Assembly: GCF_001310815.1 (NCBI RefSeq)
Contig: NZ_BAZK01000005.1
Span: 62,001 to 126,000, forward strand
Origin: Pseudovibrio denitrificans JCM 12308
GTDB taxonomy: Bacteria; Pseudomonadota; Alphaproteobacteria; Rhizobiales; Stappiaceae
Direction: 5' to 3'
DNA length: 64,000 bases
Below are positions 35,848 to 45,144 of this stretch, piece after piece. Each line of letters begins with the position of its first letter. Positions within the stretch are counted from its first letter, which is position 1. The notes under the pieces were generated by a model. The model saw only the letters and a program-made list of their open reading frames with translations, was not told the origin of the DNA and did no database searches. The translations under genes and the position numbers were made by a program.

Positions 35848-36852
35848 TTAACGCTGGTAATAGGCTTTCTTCAGCTCATCATAGAGCGGAGAGTTGCTGG
35901 CCTTCATGCGGTTCCAGACAGCGTCATAGGCTTTGTCCAGATAGTCGTCAGCAGCTTTGCCTTCCAGGCGAACAATAGTCATGCCATCTTCCTGCACCTT
36001 GGTGTCTGTGGCAGCGATGATGGTTTGGAACTGGTCGTAAGACTTTTGCTCATATTCAATGGCTGCATCCTGCAGGACTTTCTGAGCTTCCGGGCTCAGG
36101 CTCTCCCACTTGGCCGGGCTCATGACGATGGAGAGATCCGTTTGCAGGAAACCAGGATCGACGCGGTATTTCAGGAACTTATCCCATGAAAGGTCCTGAA
36201 TGGCGACGATTGGCCAGCCCGCACCATCAAACACGTTGCGTTCCAGACCGGTGTAGATGTCCGGCACTGGTGCTGAGACGGGAATGGCGTCCAGTGCTTC
36301 GAAGAAGCTCTTGTAAACGGGTGAGGTGCGCAGGCGTTTACCTGTCAGGTCCGCACTGCCATCCGCGCGTTTTTGCGGCTCACTGATGGTGTAGATGTGA
36401 AACTTGATACCAGAGTCGATGTGGGCCATCAGCTTGACGCCGAGGCGGTCTTTGAAGGCTTTTTCCATCAGCGCAAAGCCGCCGTTTTTGCGTCCTTCAG
36501 CAGCAGTGATGGTAGAGCCGAGCCACGCATCAGCTTCTGGCATGGAGCCAAGGTGGTATCCTGCAGGGCCGTAGTGAATGTCTACGATACCGCGTTCAAC
36601 TGCTGCCACCTGTTGATTGGAAGGGAAGACTTCCGGGCCGCCGATATGCTGGATTTGTACGACGCCTTTGCCGCGTTCGTTGACCAGATCCACATAGCCC
36701 AGAAAGGACTGGGTGAACGCGAGTGGTTTTGGAAATGCTGAAACTGCTTTGAGAATTTCTTCTGCCTGCGCGGAGCCGGCAAACAACATGGATGGAAGTG
36801 CTGCACCCATCATAACAGATGCAAATGCACGTTTTAAAGAATTGAATTTCAT
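35848..36852 (-). CDS. dctP: TRAP importer substrate-binding protein (DctP family)
   Basis: A 334-residue periplasmic binding protein with a clear signal peptide (FASVMMGAALPSMLFAGSAQA, cut after AQA). The conserved Arg-containing stretch LTGKRLRTSPVYKSFFEALD and the following VPDIYTGLERNVFDG match the DctP family. It captures the ligand for the DctQM permease. It is first in the operon, with about 276 bases of upstream region. Confidence 0.9.
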   Translation of the reverse strand: MKFNSLKRAFASVMMGAALPSMLFAGSAQAEEILKAVSAFPKPLAFTQSFLGYVDLVNERGKGVVQIQHIGGPEVFPSNQQVAAVERGIVDIHYGPAGYHLGSMPEADAWLGSTITAAEGRKNGGFALMEKAFKDRLGVKLMAHIDSGIKFHIYTISEPQKRADGSADLTGKRLRTSPVYKSFFEALDAIPVSAPVPDIYTGLERNVFDGAGWPIVAIQDLSWDKFLKYRVDPGFLQTDLSIVMSPAKWESLSPEAQKVLQDAAIEYEQKSYDQFQTIIAATDTKVQEDGMTIVRLEGKAADDYLDKAYDAVWNRMKASNSPLYDELKKAYYQR

Positions 36853-37128
36853 AGATCCCTCCCAGATTGCGCCGGTGTTCCGTAGGTTTGGCGCAATTGT
36901 CTGCGGGCTCTCGTCAATGCTGGATCCAAATGCTCTGGTGAGCTCAGTCTAACGCTGATTTTTCCTGATGAATCTGAGTTGGTTTGTCAGTTTGCAAAAT
37001 CGCTCTTAACACGTCTTTTTATATGAAATGCGCTCTGTAACCTATTGCTTAAGCCCTAAGAATAGATGGAGGGTACATACAAATACATATATATTCAAGC
37101 TTAAAATAATTAAACTATAGCGTTTTAT
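36853..37128. promoter_or_regulatory. Promoter region of the TRAP operon
   Basis: This gap lies between the dctP start and the end of the TetR gene, both on the minus strand. It is AT-rich toward 37060-37130. It should hold the TRAP promoter and possibly a site for the neighbouring TetR protein, but no palindrome strong enough to name as operator was found. Confidence 0.35.
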
Positions 37129-37827
37129 CTATGCATTTGCAGATATATTGGGTGCCTGTTGTGACAGTGCGCTATGGATGCCGGCCGTGGCGAAGTCCAC
37201 CAGCAAGGTCTTCAGCTCAGCAATACCTGAAGTGTGATCTTTGCCGGCCATCGCATCCACACGCCAGGCGGAGGTGCACAGGGCGATTTGGGAGGAGATG
37301 GAAAAGACAAAGGTGGCGGAGACTTTGCGAAGGTCTGTTTCTGGGTAGAGCTTTGCGATCTCAGTGAGAAACACTTTTGCAGTGGGATCAAAGCAAGCTC
37401 TGGAGATCGTACTCCATCGTTCTTCCGCTGAGACCATGGCCACCAGTCGGGCATAGGCGAGCCAGCCGGGACCGCTGTTTTCGGCCTTGTCCAGATAAGG
37501 GTAAAAAAAGGCCTCCAGAACCCCCCTGAGGGTGATCGTCTCTCCGGATGCTTTCAGCAAGTCCAGTGCATCCAGACGAAGGCGGGCCAACTCCTCAGCG
37601 CGGCGCTCGACTGTTTTAAAGAATAGATCTTCTTTGGAGCCGAAATGGTGGTTTACGAGGCCCAGTTTCACGTCTGCTCTTTGAGCGATATCTCTGATGG
37701 ATGCCGCGTCATAACTGCGAAAAGCAAACAGGTGTTCAGCCGCGTCGAGAATCTTCTGACGTGTCTCCAAAGAGCTTTTTGAGGGTGCTCTTTGTCTTTG
37801 TTTTTCCTGCGAAATCTTCTTAATCAT
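37129..37827 (-). CDS. TetR/AcrR-family transcriptional regulator
   Basis: A 232-residue regulator. The N-terminal helix-turn-helix is typical: ILDAAEHLFAFRSYDAASIR and then DIAQRADVKLGLVNHHFGSK (about residues 25-65). The C-terminal ligand domain is unremarkable. A basic N-terminal tail of about 20 residues precedes the domain. It lies between the TRAP operon and the divergent monooxygenase operon and may control either or both. The inducer is unknown. Confidence 0.88.
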   Translation of the reverse strand: MIKKISQEKQRQRAPSKSSLETRQKILDAAEHLFAFRSYDAASIRDIAQRADVKLGLVNHHFGSKEDLFFKTVERRAEELARLRLDALDLLKASGETITLRGVLEAFFYPYLDKAENSGPGWLAYARLVAMVSAEERWSTISRACFDPTAKVFLTEIAKLYPETDLRKVSATFVFSISSQIALCTSAWRVDAMAGKDHTSGIAELKTLLVDFATAGIHSALSQQAPNISANA

Positions 37828-37892
37828 AAAAAGAGCTTGCCTTATTTTGTACGACTGTTCAATCTAATTGTAGTTCTGAGGGGGGACGAACA

Positions 37893-39209
37893 GTGAATAT
37901 TTCAAAGGAGAGCTATGCCTTAATTGGGGCAGGGCCGATGGGGCTCGCCACGGCGAAGACACTTATTGAGCAGGGAATAGATTTTCAGGGGTTTGAGCTG
38001 CACAGCGATGTGGGTGGGCTTTGGGATATTGATGGTCCCAAATCGACCATGTATGAGTCTGCGCATCTGATTTCCTCAAAGAAAATGACCGAGTTTACGG
38101 ACTTTCCGATGGGCGATCATATCGCCGAGTATCCCGGTCATCGTGAGCTGAAAACATACTTTCAGGATTTTGCCGAGCAGTTTGATTTGAAGCGACGCTA
38201 TCACTTTGGGGCGGAAGTGACCCGTGTTGCCCCGCTGGGTGGTGACGGTGCGGGGTGGGCCGTCAGCTGGAAAGATCAAGACGGAGATCATTCAGCTGAG
38301 TTTGCCGGGGTGCTGATTGCGAATGGGACGTTGTCAGAACCAAACATGCCAGTGTTTGAGGGCGAGTTTGCGGGAGAGCTGATCCATTCCTGCAAATACA
38401 AGAGTGCACAGCAATTTGCGGGCAAGCGGGTGCTGATTGTCGGGGCGGGCAACTCAGGCTGCGACATTGCCGTTGATGCGATCCATCATGGCATTCACTG
38501 CGATATCTCCATGCGGCGTGGCTATTACTTTGTTCCCAAGTATGTTTTCGGTAAACCAGCGGACACCATGGGAGGTGCGGTGAAGCTGCCGTTGTGGCTG
38601 AAGCGACGTGTGGATCAGAAAATACTGAAATGGTTTGTTGGTGATCCGCAGGCCTATGGCTTCCCAAAGCCGGACTATGCGCTTTATGAGAGCCATCCGG
38701 TGGTGAACTCGCTCATTCTCTATCATGCCGGTCACGGCGATATTGGCATTCGCGCTGATATCAAGGAGCTGGATGGAAACACGGTACGGTTCCGTGATGG
38801 TGAAGAAGCGGAATATGACCTGATTGTTGCGGCCACTGGTTATAAGCTGCATTACCCCTTCATCGATAAAGAACTTTTGAACTGGCAGGGTGATGCGCCG
38901 CATCTGTTCCTGAACTGCATGCATCCGGAACGGAATGATCTGTTTGTGATGGGCATGATTGAAGCGACTGGTCTGGGCTGGCAGGGGCGGCATGATCAGG
39001 CGGAGCTGGTTGCGCGGTATCTGCGCGGGCTTAAGGATGGCAGCGCTGCGGCAGAAGCGATCAAAGCAGAGAAGGCAAAAGAGTTTGCGCGTGAAACCGG
39101 GGGAATGAACTACCTGAAACTGGCGCGCATGGCCTACTACGTGGACAAACAGAGCTATCGCTCCGCGCTCAACAAACGAACGCAGGCGCTGAAGAGGGAG
39201 ATGGCATGA
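37893..39209 (+). CDS. Flavin-containing monooxygenase (FMO-like)
   Basis: A 438-residue flavoprotein starting with GTG. The FAD motif GAGPMGLATA is at the N-terminus (about 12-21) and the NADPH motif VLIVGAGNSGCDIA about residues 175-188. The FMO fingerprint FxGxxxHxxxY is present as FAGELIHSCKY (about 161-171); the BVMO form of the motif would have W-P here, so N- or S-oxygenation is likelier than Baeyer-Villiger activity. Length matches bacterial FMOs such as trimethylamine monooxygenase. It overlaps the next gene by 4 bases (ATGA) and leads a four-gene operon divergent from the TetR gene. Confidence 0.85.
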   Translation: MNISKESYALIGAGPMGLATAKTLIEQGIDFQGFELHSDVGGLWDIDGPKSTMYESAHLISSKKMTEFTDFPMGDHIAEYPGHRELKTYFQDFAEQFDLKRRYHFGAEVTRVAPLGGDGAGWAVSWKDQDGDHSAEFAGVLIANGTLSEPNMPVFEGEFAGELIHSCKYKSAQQFAGKRVLIVGAGNSGCDIAVDAIHHGIHCDISMRRGYYFVPKYVFGKPADTMGGAVKLPLWLKRRVDQKILKWFVGDPQAYGFPKPDYALYESHPVVNSLILYHAGHGDIGIRADIKELDGNTVRFRDGEEAEYDLIVAATGYKLHYPFIDKELLNWQGDAPHLFLNCMHPERNDLFVMGMIEATGLGWQGRHDQAELVARYLRGLKDGSAAAEAIKAEKAKEFARETGGMNYLKLARMAYYVDKQSYRSALNKRTQALKREMA

Positions 39210-40126
39210 GTGACATTGACCTTGTTGTTCTCAACTTCAACTCCGGCTCACTGACGCTGCTCAATGGCATTCTGGCGATTGTGATGTTCTCCATCGCGAT
39301 TGATCTTTGCCCTGCAGACTTCAAACGTTTGACGCTGGCACCCAAACCTGTGGTGATTGGCCTGTGCTCGCAGTTTCTGGTGTTGCCGAGCCTGACGTTT
39401 TTGCTGGTGCTGCTTGTGCAGCCAAGGCCTTCCATCGCGCTGGGGCTAATTCTGGTGGCGGCGTGTCCGGGTGGAAATATCTCCAACTTCATCACGCATC
39501 GGGCGGGCGGTAATGCGGCGCTCTCTGTTTCCATGACGGCCTTTGCAACGGTGGGAGCGATTGTGGCAACGCCGTTTAACATCGCGTTCTGGGGCAGCCT
39601 TTATGGGCCGACGCGGGCGATCCTGCAGGAGACACATATCGACAAGCTCTCAGTTGCGATTACGGTTTGCTTCATGCTGGTGCTACCACTGTTTCTTGGC
39701 ATTCTGCTCAACCGGGTGAAGCCACGCCTTGCTGCGAAAATTCGGCAACCTCTGCGGTTGGCGTCCATGGGGATCTTCATCGGTTTCATCTTCATCGCGC
39801 TGGTGGCCAACTGGAACTTCTTTCTGGCTTATGTAGGCGCTGTAGCTGCTTTGGTGATCTTCCATAACGGACTGGCACTGGCTGCTGGCTATACGCTGGC
39901 GACGGTTGCGGGCGTGTCGGCTTATGACCGGCGGGCGATCACCATTGAGACGGGCATTCAGAACTCCGGTCTCGGGCTGGTGTTGATCTTCAGCTTCTTT
40001 GGCGGGCTGGGCGGTATGTCTGTTGTGGCCGCAGCCTGGGGGATCTGGCATGCGATCAGCGGTCTGGCGCTGGCCAGCTTCATGGCACGTAAGGCGGTGA
40101 AGGTTCCAGCGGAGGCAACGCTATGA
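39206..40126 (+). CDS. BASS-family (bile acid:sodium symporter-like) carrier
   Basis: A 306-residue membrane protein with nine to ten helices and the conserved GGNISNFITHRAGGNAALSV region near residues 90-110, which corresponds to the sodium/substrate site of the bile acid:sodium symporter superfamily. It probably imports an organic anion using sodium. It is joined by 4-base overlaps to the monooxygenase before it and the dehydrogenase after it, so it likely takes up their substrate. Confidence 0.82.
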   Translation: MSDIDLVVLNFNSGSLTLLNGILAIVMFSIAIDLCPADFKRLTLAPKPVVIGLCSQFLVLPSLTFLLVLLVQPRPSIALGLILVAACPGGNISNFITHRAGGNAALSVSMTAFATVGAIVATPFNIAFWGSLYGPTRAILQETHIDKLSVAITVCFMLVLPLFLGILLNRVKPRLAAKIRQPLRLASMGIFIGFIFIALVANWNFFLAYVGAVAALVIFHNGLALAAGYTLATVAGVSAYDRRAITIETGIQNSGLGLVLIFSFFGGLGGMSVVAAAWGIWHAISGLALASFMARKAVKVPAEATL

Positions 40127-41061
40127 CCAAACTGCTGATAACAGGCGCTGCAGGTGGTGTTGGGCAAGCATTCCTGAAGGAGCTGGCGCAGACGGATCTG
40201 GAGATTGTTGCGACCGATATCCGCGAGCCTGCTGATCTGCCTGAGATTGCCCGATATCGGATATTGGACGTAACCACGGATAGGGTTGGCGCGGTGATTG
40301 AGGAGGAGCGACCGGATGTGATTGTGCATCTGGCCTCCATTGTGACGCCATCGGCCACCTCTACGCGGGAGATTGAGTATCTGGTTGATGTGGAAGGCAC
40401 GCAGGCCGTGATTGATGGGGCGATCCGGTCTGGCGTGAAGCGGCTGGTGGTGACCTCATCCGGCGCTGCTTATGGGTACCATGCGGATAACCCGGTTCCA
40501 TTGCGTGAAGAGGATGGCCTTCGCGGAAACAAGGAGTTTGCGTATTCCTATCACAAGCGTCTGGTAGAAAAGGCACTTTCCAAAGCACGAGATGAGGCGC
40601 CTGAGCTGGAGCAGGTGGTGCTGAGGGTTGGGACAGTGCTTGGGAGTGGTATGGACAACCAGATCACCTCACTCTTCCATAAACCTCGGCTGCTTGGCAT
40701 TGCCGGATCAGACAGTGCGTTTGTGTTTATCTGGACGCAGGATCTTGCCCGCATCTTGCTGCGTGCTGCGACTGAGGCACCTGCTGGGATCTACAATGTT
40801 GCCGGGGATGGGGCGTTGTCTTTACAGCAGCTTGGGGAGGTGCTGAGAAAGCCGGTTCTGAAATTGCCCTCGTGGTTGCTCAAATTCGTTCTGGGCGTTG
40901 CAAAGCCGCTGCGATTGTCGCGCTATGGGCCGGAGCAGGTTCGGTTTCTGCAATATCGTCCTGTGCTGGCCAATGATCGGTTGAAGTCTGAGTTCGGTTA
41001 TACGCCGGAGAAGACGAGTGCAGAGGTGTTTGAACATTGGCGCGTATCTGTGGGGCTTTGA
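40123..41061 (+). CDS. NAD-dependent epimerase/dehydratase (extended SDR)
   Basis: A 312-residue extended short-chain dehydrogenase. The nucleotide motif TGAAGGVG lies at residues 7-14; the catalytic Ser and Tyr-Lys pair appear in VVTSSGAAYGYHADN and YSYHKRLVEK. The sequence style is that of sugar-nucleotide epimerases or 3-beta-hydroxysteroid-dehydrogenase-like enzymes. Here the context (monooxygenase, carrier, classic SDR) points to small-molecule oxidation. Start and stop overlap neighbours. Confidence 0.82.
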   Translation: MTKLLITGAAGGVGQAFLKELAQTDLEIVATDIREPADLPEIARYRILDVTTDRVGAVIEEERPDVIVHLASIVTPSATSTREIEYLVDVEGTQAVIDGAIRSGVKRLVVTSSGAAYGYHADNPVPLREEDGLRGNKEFAYSYHKRLVEKALSKARDEAPELEQVVLRVGTVLGSGMDNQITSLFHKPRLLGIAGSDSAFVFIWTQDLARILLRAATEAPAGIYNVAGDGALSLQQLGEVLRKPVLKLPSWLLKFVLGVAKPLRLSRYGPEQVRFLQYRPVLANDRLKSEFGYTPEKTSAEVFEHWRVSVGL

Positions 41062-41829
41062 TGAAGACAGCGGTTATAACGGGTGGTGCCGGTGGACTGG
41101 GGCAGGCGCTTGCGGCCCGGTTGCAGCGGGAGAACTGGCATACAGTCCTACTGGATTTGCCGGGGCCGGGGCTGGATGCTCTTGGCAGTCATGAAAAGCA
41201 GAGCATCTATGCGTGTGATCTGACTGATGGTGGCGCAGTTGAGCAGGTGGCCGAGCAGGTTCTTGCGGAGCGTCCAAGCATCGATCTGGTGGTTTACAAT
41301 GCAGGCATTACCCATATCGGACTGTTTGCGGATATGGACCTGAGTGCACATCGCAAGGTGTTGGATGTGAACTACTTTGGGGCGGTGCATACGGCGCGGG
41401 CTTTTCTAAAAGCGGTGCGGGCTTCCAAAGGGTGTCATCTGGCGATCTCGTCTGTTGCAGGGTTCTCACCACTTATCAAGCGGACAGCTTATGCGGCCAG
41501 TAAGCATGCGTTGGAAGGGTTCTTCAGCTCGTTGCGATCAGAGGAGAAATCTTACGGCGTACACACGCTGATTGCTGCGCCGTCGTTCGTGGCCACCAAT
41601 GTGGGCCGGGCTGAGAAGCAGGAGAACGCTGGTGCGTCCGGGGTCTTCAACGGATGGTGTTGATTACATGAGCGCGGAGCGGGCGGCGGAGATCATCTAC
41701 AAAGCTTATGAACGCAAGACCCGTATGAAACCGGTTGGTCGTGTCGCCAGTCTGGCGTGGTGGTTGAACCGGGTGTCTCCACGCGCTTATCAAAAGCTGA
41801 TGGAACGGAACATCAAGGAGCCGAGCTAA
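41061..41829 (+). pseudogene. Classical short-chain dehydrogenase, frame broken at a G4 run
   Basis: A classical SDR of about 255 residues. The cofactor motif TGGAGGLG lies near the N-terminus, NAG at about residue 83, catalytic Ser in AISSVAG and YAASKHALEG as the Tyr-x-x-x-Lys motif. The frame ends early at about 41663, but a second frame continues as STDGVDYMSAERAAEIIYKA to 41829. Removing one G from the run GGGG at 41639-41642 restores it. It is the last gene of the monooxygenase operon. Confidence 0.83.
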
Positions 41830-41901
41830 GCTCTGCGATTTGAGGCTGGTCCCCGGCTATACTTTAGCTTCCAACACAGGGACCATGCTTTCGATGAGGT
41901 G

Positions 41902-43299
41902 TCAGACCTTCCTGGCGTAGGTCTGACACTCAAATCCTGTGATTGTTGTTGCGAATACCTCGTATTCTGCCGTTCTGCTGGTGCCGTACATGCGGTGGAA
42001 CTCTTCTGTACTCATCTGTTCAGCGGCCTTGCTTTGCAGCCATGTCTGGATGGCGACTTCCCAGTTTCCGGTGAGGTGGTCATATTGGGTCAGGTCGGCC
42101 TCCAGTGTGATGGGCATGCCGGGGTCGCTTTGGTTTTCAAGGCCGAGATGAATGCCTTCCAAAATCGCAGCAACAACCAGATAAGGGTTTGCATCTGCGC
42201 CAGCTACGCGGTGTTCCAGCCGTGCGCCTTTGCCGTGGGTTGCAGGCACGCGAATGGCAGCGGCGCGGTGATCGTAGCCCCAGCAGCACGTGATGGGGGC
42301 GTAGGAGCCGGGTTGCAGGCGGCGATAGGAATTGGCGTGTGGGGCAAACAGAATTTGCATGTCCAGCATGGTGTCCAGCAGGCCGCCAATGGCATTGCGG
42401 AGCGCGGGATTGGCTTCTTCCGCTGTGCCGCTAAAGATGTTGGTGCCATGTGCATCCAGCAGACTGGTGTGAACGTGGAAGCCGCTGCCGGTTTCTTCGC
42501 CGTATGGCTTGGACATGAACGTGACATCCATGCCGTGTTTGCGGGCGATGTGGCGAACAACACGTTTGAACATCAGACAATGATCTGCCGCTTCCACCGC
42601 GCTTGGCACGTGCAAGAGGTTGATCTCGAACTGGCCGTGGCCGAACTCGGAAATGGTGGTGTCTGCCGGGATATCCTGAATCTTGCAGGCCTGATTGATC
42701 TCCATGAGGAGAGGTTCAAACTGGGCCATGATGTCCAGATCATAAATCTGCGAAGCTTCCAGGCGTTGATTGGTGCCGGGAATGCAAGGTGGCAGTGGCA
42801 GGCCGGTTGGGCCGGGTTCAATATCGATGAAGTAGAACTCCAGCTCCGTGGCGACAACGGGTGTCAGGCCCTTGTTCTGGAATTTCTTCTCCACCGTTTC
42901 CAACACGTAGCGTGGGTCCAGCGGAGTTGGTTTTTGATCATCAATTTCAAAGAGTGTCACCAGCACCTGTGCGGTCGGCACTTTAGCCCATGGCACGAGC
43001 TTCAAAGTTCCGGGAATGGGAATGCACACACCGTCCGGATCACCGCGCTCGATGGCGAGGCCAGTTGCTGGAACATCGACGCCCCATATGTCCAAGGCGA
43101 CCGTTGAGAGAGGCAGACGGACACCGCCTTCTGTCAGCTTTTGCAGCATTTCGGCAGGCAGCCATTTGCCTCTGAGCGGGCCGCAGAAACCTGCGTAGAG
43201 GATCTCGATCTTTTCCAGATCCGGGTGTTGTTTCAGGAAGGCATCGGCTTCTAGGCGAAACTGATCCAATTGCGGCTTTACAGCGGTCAGGGTAGGCAT
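41902..43299 (-). CDS. puuA: Glutamine-synthetase-like enzyme, probable gamma-glutamylputrescine synthetase
   Basis: A 465-residue member of the glutamine synthetase superfamily. Metal and ATP-site stretches are visible: VATELEFYFID, GHGQFEINLLH, GSGFHVHTSL and the Arg-containing AIRVPATHGKGARLEHRVAG. Length and the absence of an adenylylation loop match PuuA/SpuI/GlnA3 enzymes that ligate glutamate to polyamines. The neighbours strongly support this: putrescine-type importer, agmatinase-like enzyme and a PuuB-like oxidase. It ends the minus-strand polyamine operon. Confidence 0.85.
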   Translation of the reverse strand: MPTLTAVKPQLDQFRLEADAFLKQHPDLEKIEILYAGFCGPLRGKWLPAEMLQKLTEGGVRLPLSTVALDIWGVDVPATGLAIERGDPDGVCIPIPGTLKLVPWAKVPTAQVLVTLFEIDDQKPTPLDPRYVLETVEKKFQNKGLTPVVATELEFYFIDIEPGPTGLPLPPCIPGTNQRLEASQIYDLDIMAQFEPLLMEINQACKIQDIPADTTISEFGHGQFEINLLHVPSAVEAADHCLMFKRVVRHIARKHGMDVTFMSKPYGEETGSGFHVHTSLLDAHGTNIFSGTAEEANPALRNAIGGLLDTMLDMQILFAPHANSYRRLQPGSYAPITCCWGYDHRAAAIRVPATHGKGARLEHRVAGADANPYLVVAAILEGIHLGLENQSDPGMPITLEADLTQYDHLTGNWEVAIQTWLQSKAAEQMSTEEFHRMYGTSRTAEYEVFATTITGFECQTYARKV

Positions 43300-43333
43300 G
43301 CGAACTCTTCTGGTCGTGATCTGGTCTGTTGTT

Positions 43334-44311
43334 TTATCTGGTGGTTTGGCTGGCGTAGATGCATAGCAAGTCCAGCGCTAATGTGGCTCCGGCAAGAGCC
43401 GTGATTTCAGCATGATCGTAGGCAGGCGCCACTTCCACAAGGTCCATGCCTTTCAGGTTTATTCCTGCAAGTCCGCGCAGTATCTCGCGTGTTTCTCCGG
43501 TGTTCAGCCCGCCGACCACTGGTGTGCCTGTGCCCGGGGCAAAGGCTGGGTCGAGGCAGTCGATGTCAAAACTGATGTAGCAAGCGCTTTGTCCGGTGAC
43601 TTTAAGCATGCGATCAATGGTGGCCTGCGCCCCGTTATTACGCACCCAGTCCGCCGTAATTGTGGTGAGGCCTTGCGTGTCTTCATTGTTGGTTCTGATA
43701 CCAACCTGTATCGATGTTTCCGGATTGATCAGGCCGTCTTTCACAGCCCTGTAGAACATGGTGCCGTGATCGATGCGGGTGGAGTTGTCCGTCCATGTAT
43801 CGCTGTGGGCATCAAACTGGATGAGAGACAACGGCCCGTGCTTTTGGGCATGTGCCTTGAGCATGGGGTAGGTGCTGAAGTGGTCTCCGCCTAGCATGAG
43901 TGTAGCGACATCTGCTTGAAGAACCTTAGCAGCCTGACGTTCCAGCTCCTCAGGAACACTCATGGGATAGCCGGGATCGAAGATGAAATCGCCGTAATCG
44001 ACAACGGCAAGTCGGTCGAACGGGTCAAATGACCAGCCCCATGCATGATCCCAAGCCAGAATAGAGGAGGCTTGCCTGATGGCGCGTGGGCCAAAACGGC
44101 AGCCCGGCCTGTTGCTGACGGAGGTGTCGAATGGAATGCCCAGAACGGCGACATCAACGCCCGTCAGGTCTTTCGTGAATTTGCGGCGCATGAAGCTGAG
44201 CGCACCGGCATAGCTGGATTCAGCTATGGTGCCGTAGGGCGTGGAGCGGGTGTAGGCCAGATCTCCATGCGAGTATTCATCCAGCGAGGATGGGTGTTTT
44301 ACATCAGACAC
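43334..44311 (-). CDS. speB: Agmatinase-family ureohydrolase
   Basis: A 325-residue arginase/agmatinase-family enzyme. Manganese ligands are in MLGGDHFS, LIQFDAHSDTW and SFDIDCLDPAFAPGTGTP, all complete. Agmatinase (agmatine to putrescine plus urea) is the most likely activity, given the polyamine genes around; guanidinobutyrase or guanidinopropionase are alternatives that sequence alone cannot exclude. It lies 34 bases before puuA and 14 bases behind the permease gene in one operon. Confidence 0.87.
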   Translation of the reverse strand: MSDVKHPSSLDEYSHGDLAYTRSTPYGTIAESSYAGALSFMRRKFTKDLTGVDVAVLGIPFDTSVSNRPGCRFGPRAIRQASSILAWDHAWGWSFDPFDRLAVVDYGDFIFDPGYPMSVPEELERQAAKVLQADVATLMLGGDHFSTYPMLKAHAQKHGPLSLIQFDAHSDTWTDNSTRIDHGTMFYRAVKDGLINPETSIQVGIRTNNEDTQGLTTITADWVRNNGAQATIDRMLKVTGQSACYISFDIDCLDPAFAPGTGTPVVGGLNTGETREILRGLAGINLKGMDLVEVAPAYDHAEITALAGATLALDLLCIYASQTTR

Positions 44312-44325
44312 GTTTCGTTCCTCGA

Positions 44326-45144
44326 TCAGGTTGAGCTTATGGCCAGCCGTTCTTCCTTCATGCGCTTGACCTGTGCCTGTTTTGTGACCAGCGAGGCGGT
44401 GACCACGCCAACGGCAACGACAGCGATGAGGATGGAAGACAGGGCATTGATTTCAGGTGAAACGCCAATGCGCACCTGAGAATAGATTTTCATGGGCAAT
44501 GTTGTGGCGCCGGGGCCGGAGGCGAAGGAGGCAATGACCAGATCATCCAGCGACAGCGTGAAGGCCAGCAGCCATGCGGCCAGAATGGCCGGAAAGATGA
44601 CGGGCAGTGTCACCTGCATAAAGGCTGAAAAGCGGGTGCAGCCCAGATCCAGTGCGGCTTCCTCAAGGCTGCGTTCAAACGTTACCAGACGGGCGGAGAC
44701 GACAACGGCGGCATAGCACATGGAAAAGGTGATGTGGGCCAGCGTGACTGTCCAGAAACCTCTGGTGAAGTCCAGCGAGACGAAGAGCAGGAGCAGCGAC
44801 AGACCGGTGATGACCTCTGGCATGACCATGGGTGCATAGATCATGCCCGTGAACAGGGTTTTGCCGTGAAAGGGGCCAGCGCGGTTGAGAACGAGTGCGG
44901 CCATGGTGCCGAGCACGGTGGCGACGCTTGCGGAGATGAAACCGACGCGCAGTGTAACCCAGGCGGCGTTGATGAAACTCTCATTGAAGAAGACGGACTG
45001 GTACCATTTGGTGGAGAAACCTGCCCAAACGGTGACCAGTCTGGATTCATTGAAAGAGTAGATCATCAGCAGGATGATCGGTAGATACAGGAAGGCAAAG
45101 CCGAGTGTGAGCGTTGTGGTGTTGAACCAGTTGAAGCGGGTCAT
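44326..45144 (-). CDS. potI: Putrescine-type ABC importer permease (PotC/PotI type)
   Basis: A 272-residue permease with six helices. The EAA loop reads EEAALDLGCTRFSAFMQVTL near residues 160-180. The N-terminal LYLPIILLMIYSFNESRL is typical of PotC/PotI. It overlaps its partner permease gene by 4 bases (ATGA). With PotH it forms the channel for polyamine uptake. Confidence 0.88.
   Translation of the reverse strand: MTRFNWFNTTTLTLGFAFLYLPIILLMIYSFNESRLVTVWAGFSTKWYQSVFFNESFINAAWVTLRVGFISASVATVLGTMAALVLNRAGPFHGKTLFTGMIYAPMVMPEVITGLSLLLLFVSLDFTRGFWTVTLAHITFSMCYAAVVVSARLVTFERSLEEAALDLGCTRFSAFMQVTLPVIFPAILAAWLLAFTLSLDDLVIASFASGPGATTLPMKIYSQVRIGVSPEINALSSILIAVVAVGVVTASLVTKQAQVKRMKEERLAISST

Noticed and set aside
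37893..39209. Baeyer-Villiger monooxygenase
   Set aside because: The fingerprint has Tyr where the BVMO motif has Trp-Pro (FAGELIHSCKY), so the FMO group is preferred.
41899..43107. 402-codon open frame on the plus strand across puuA
   Set aside because: Antisense to a conserved glutamine-synthetase-like gene; Cys/Ala/Gly-rich low-complexity product.
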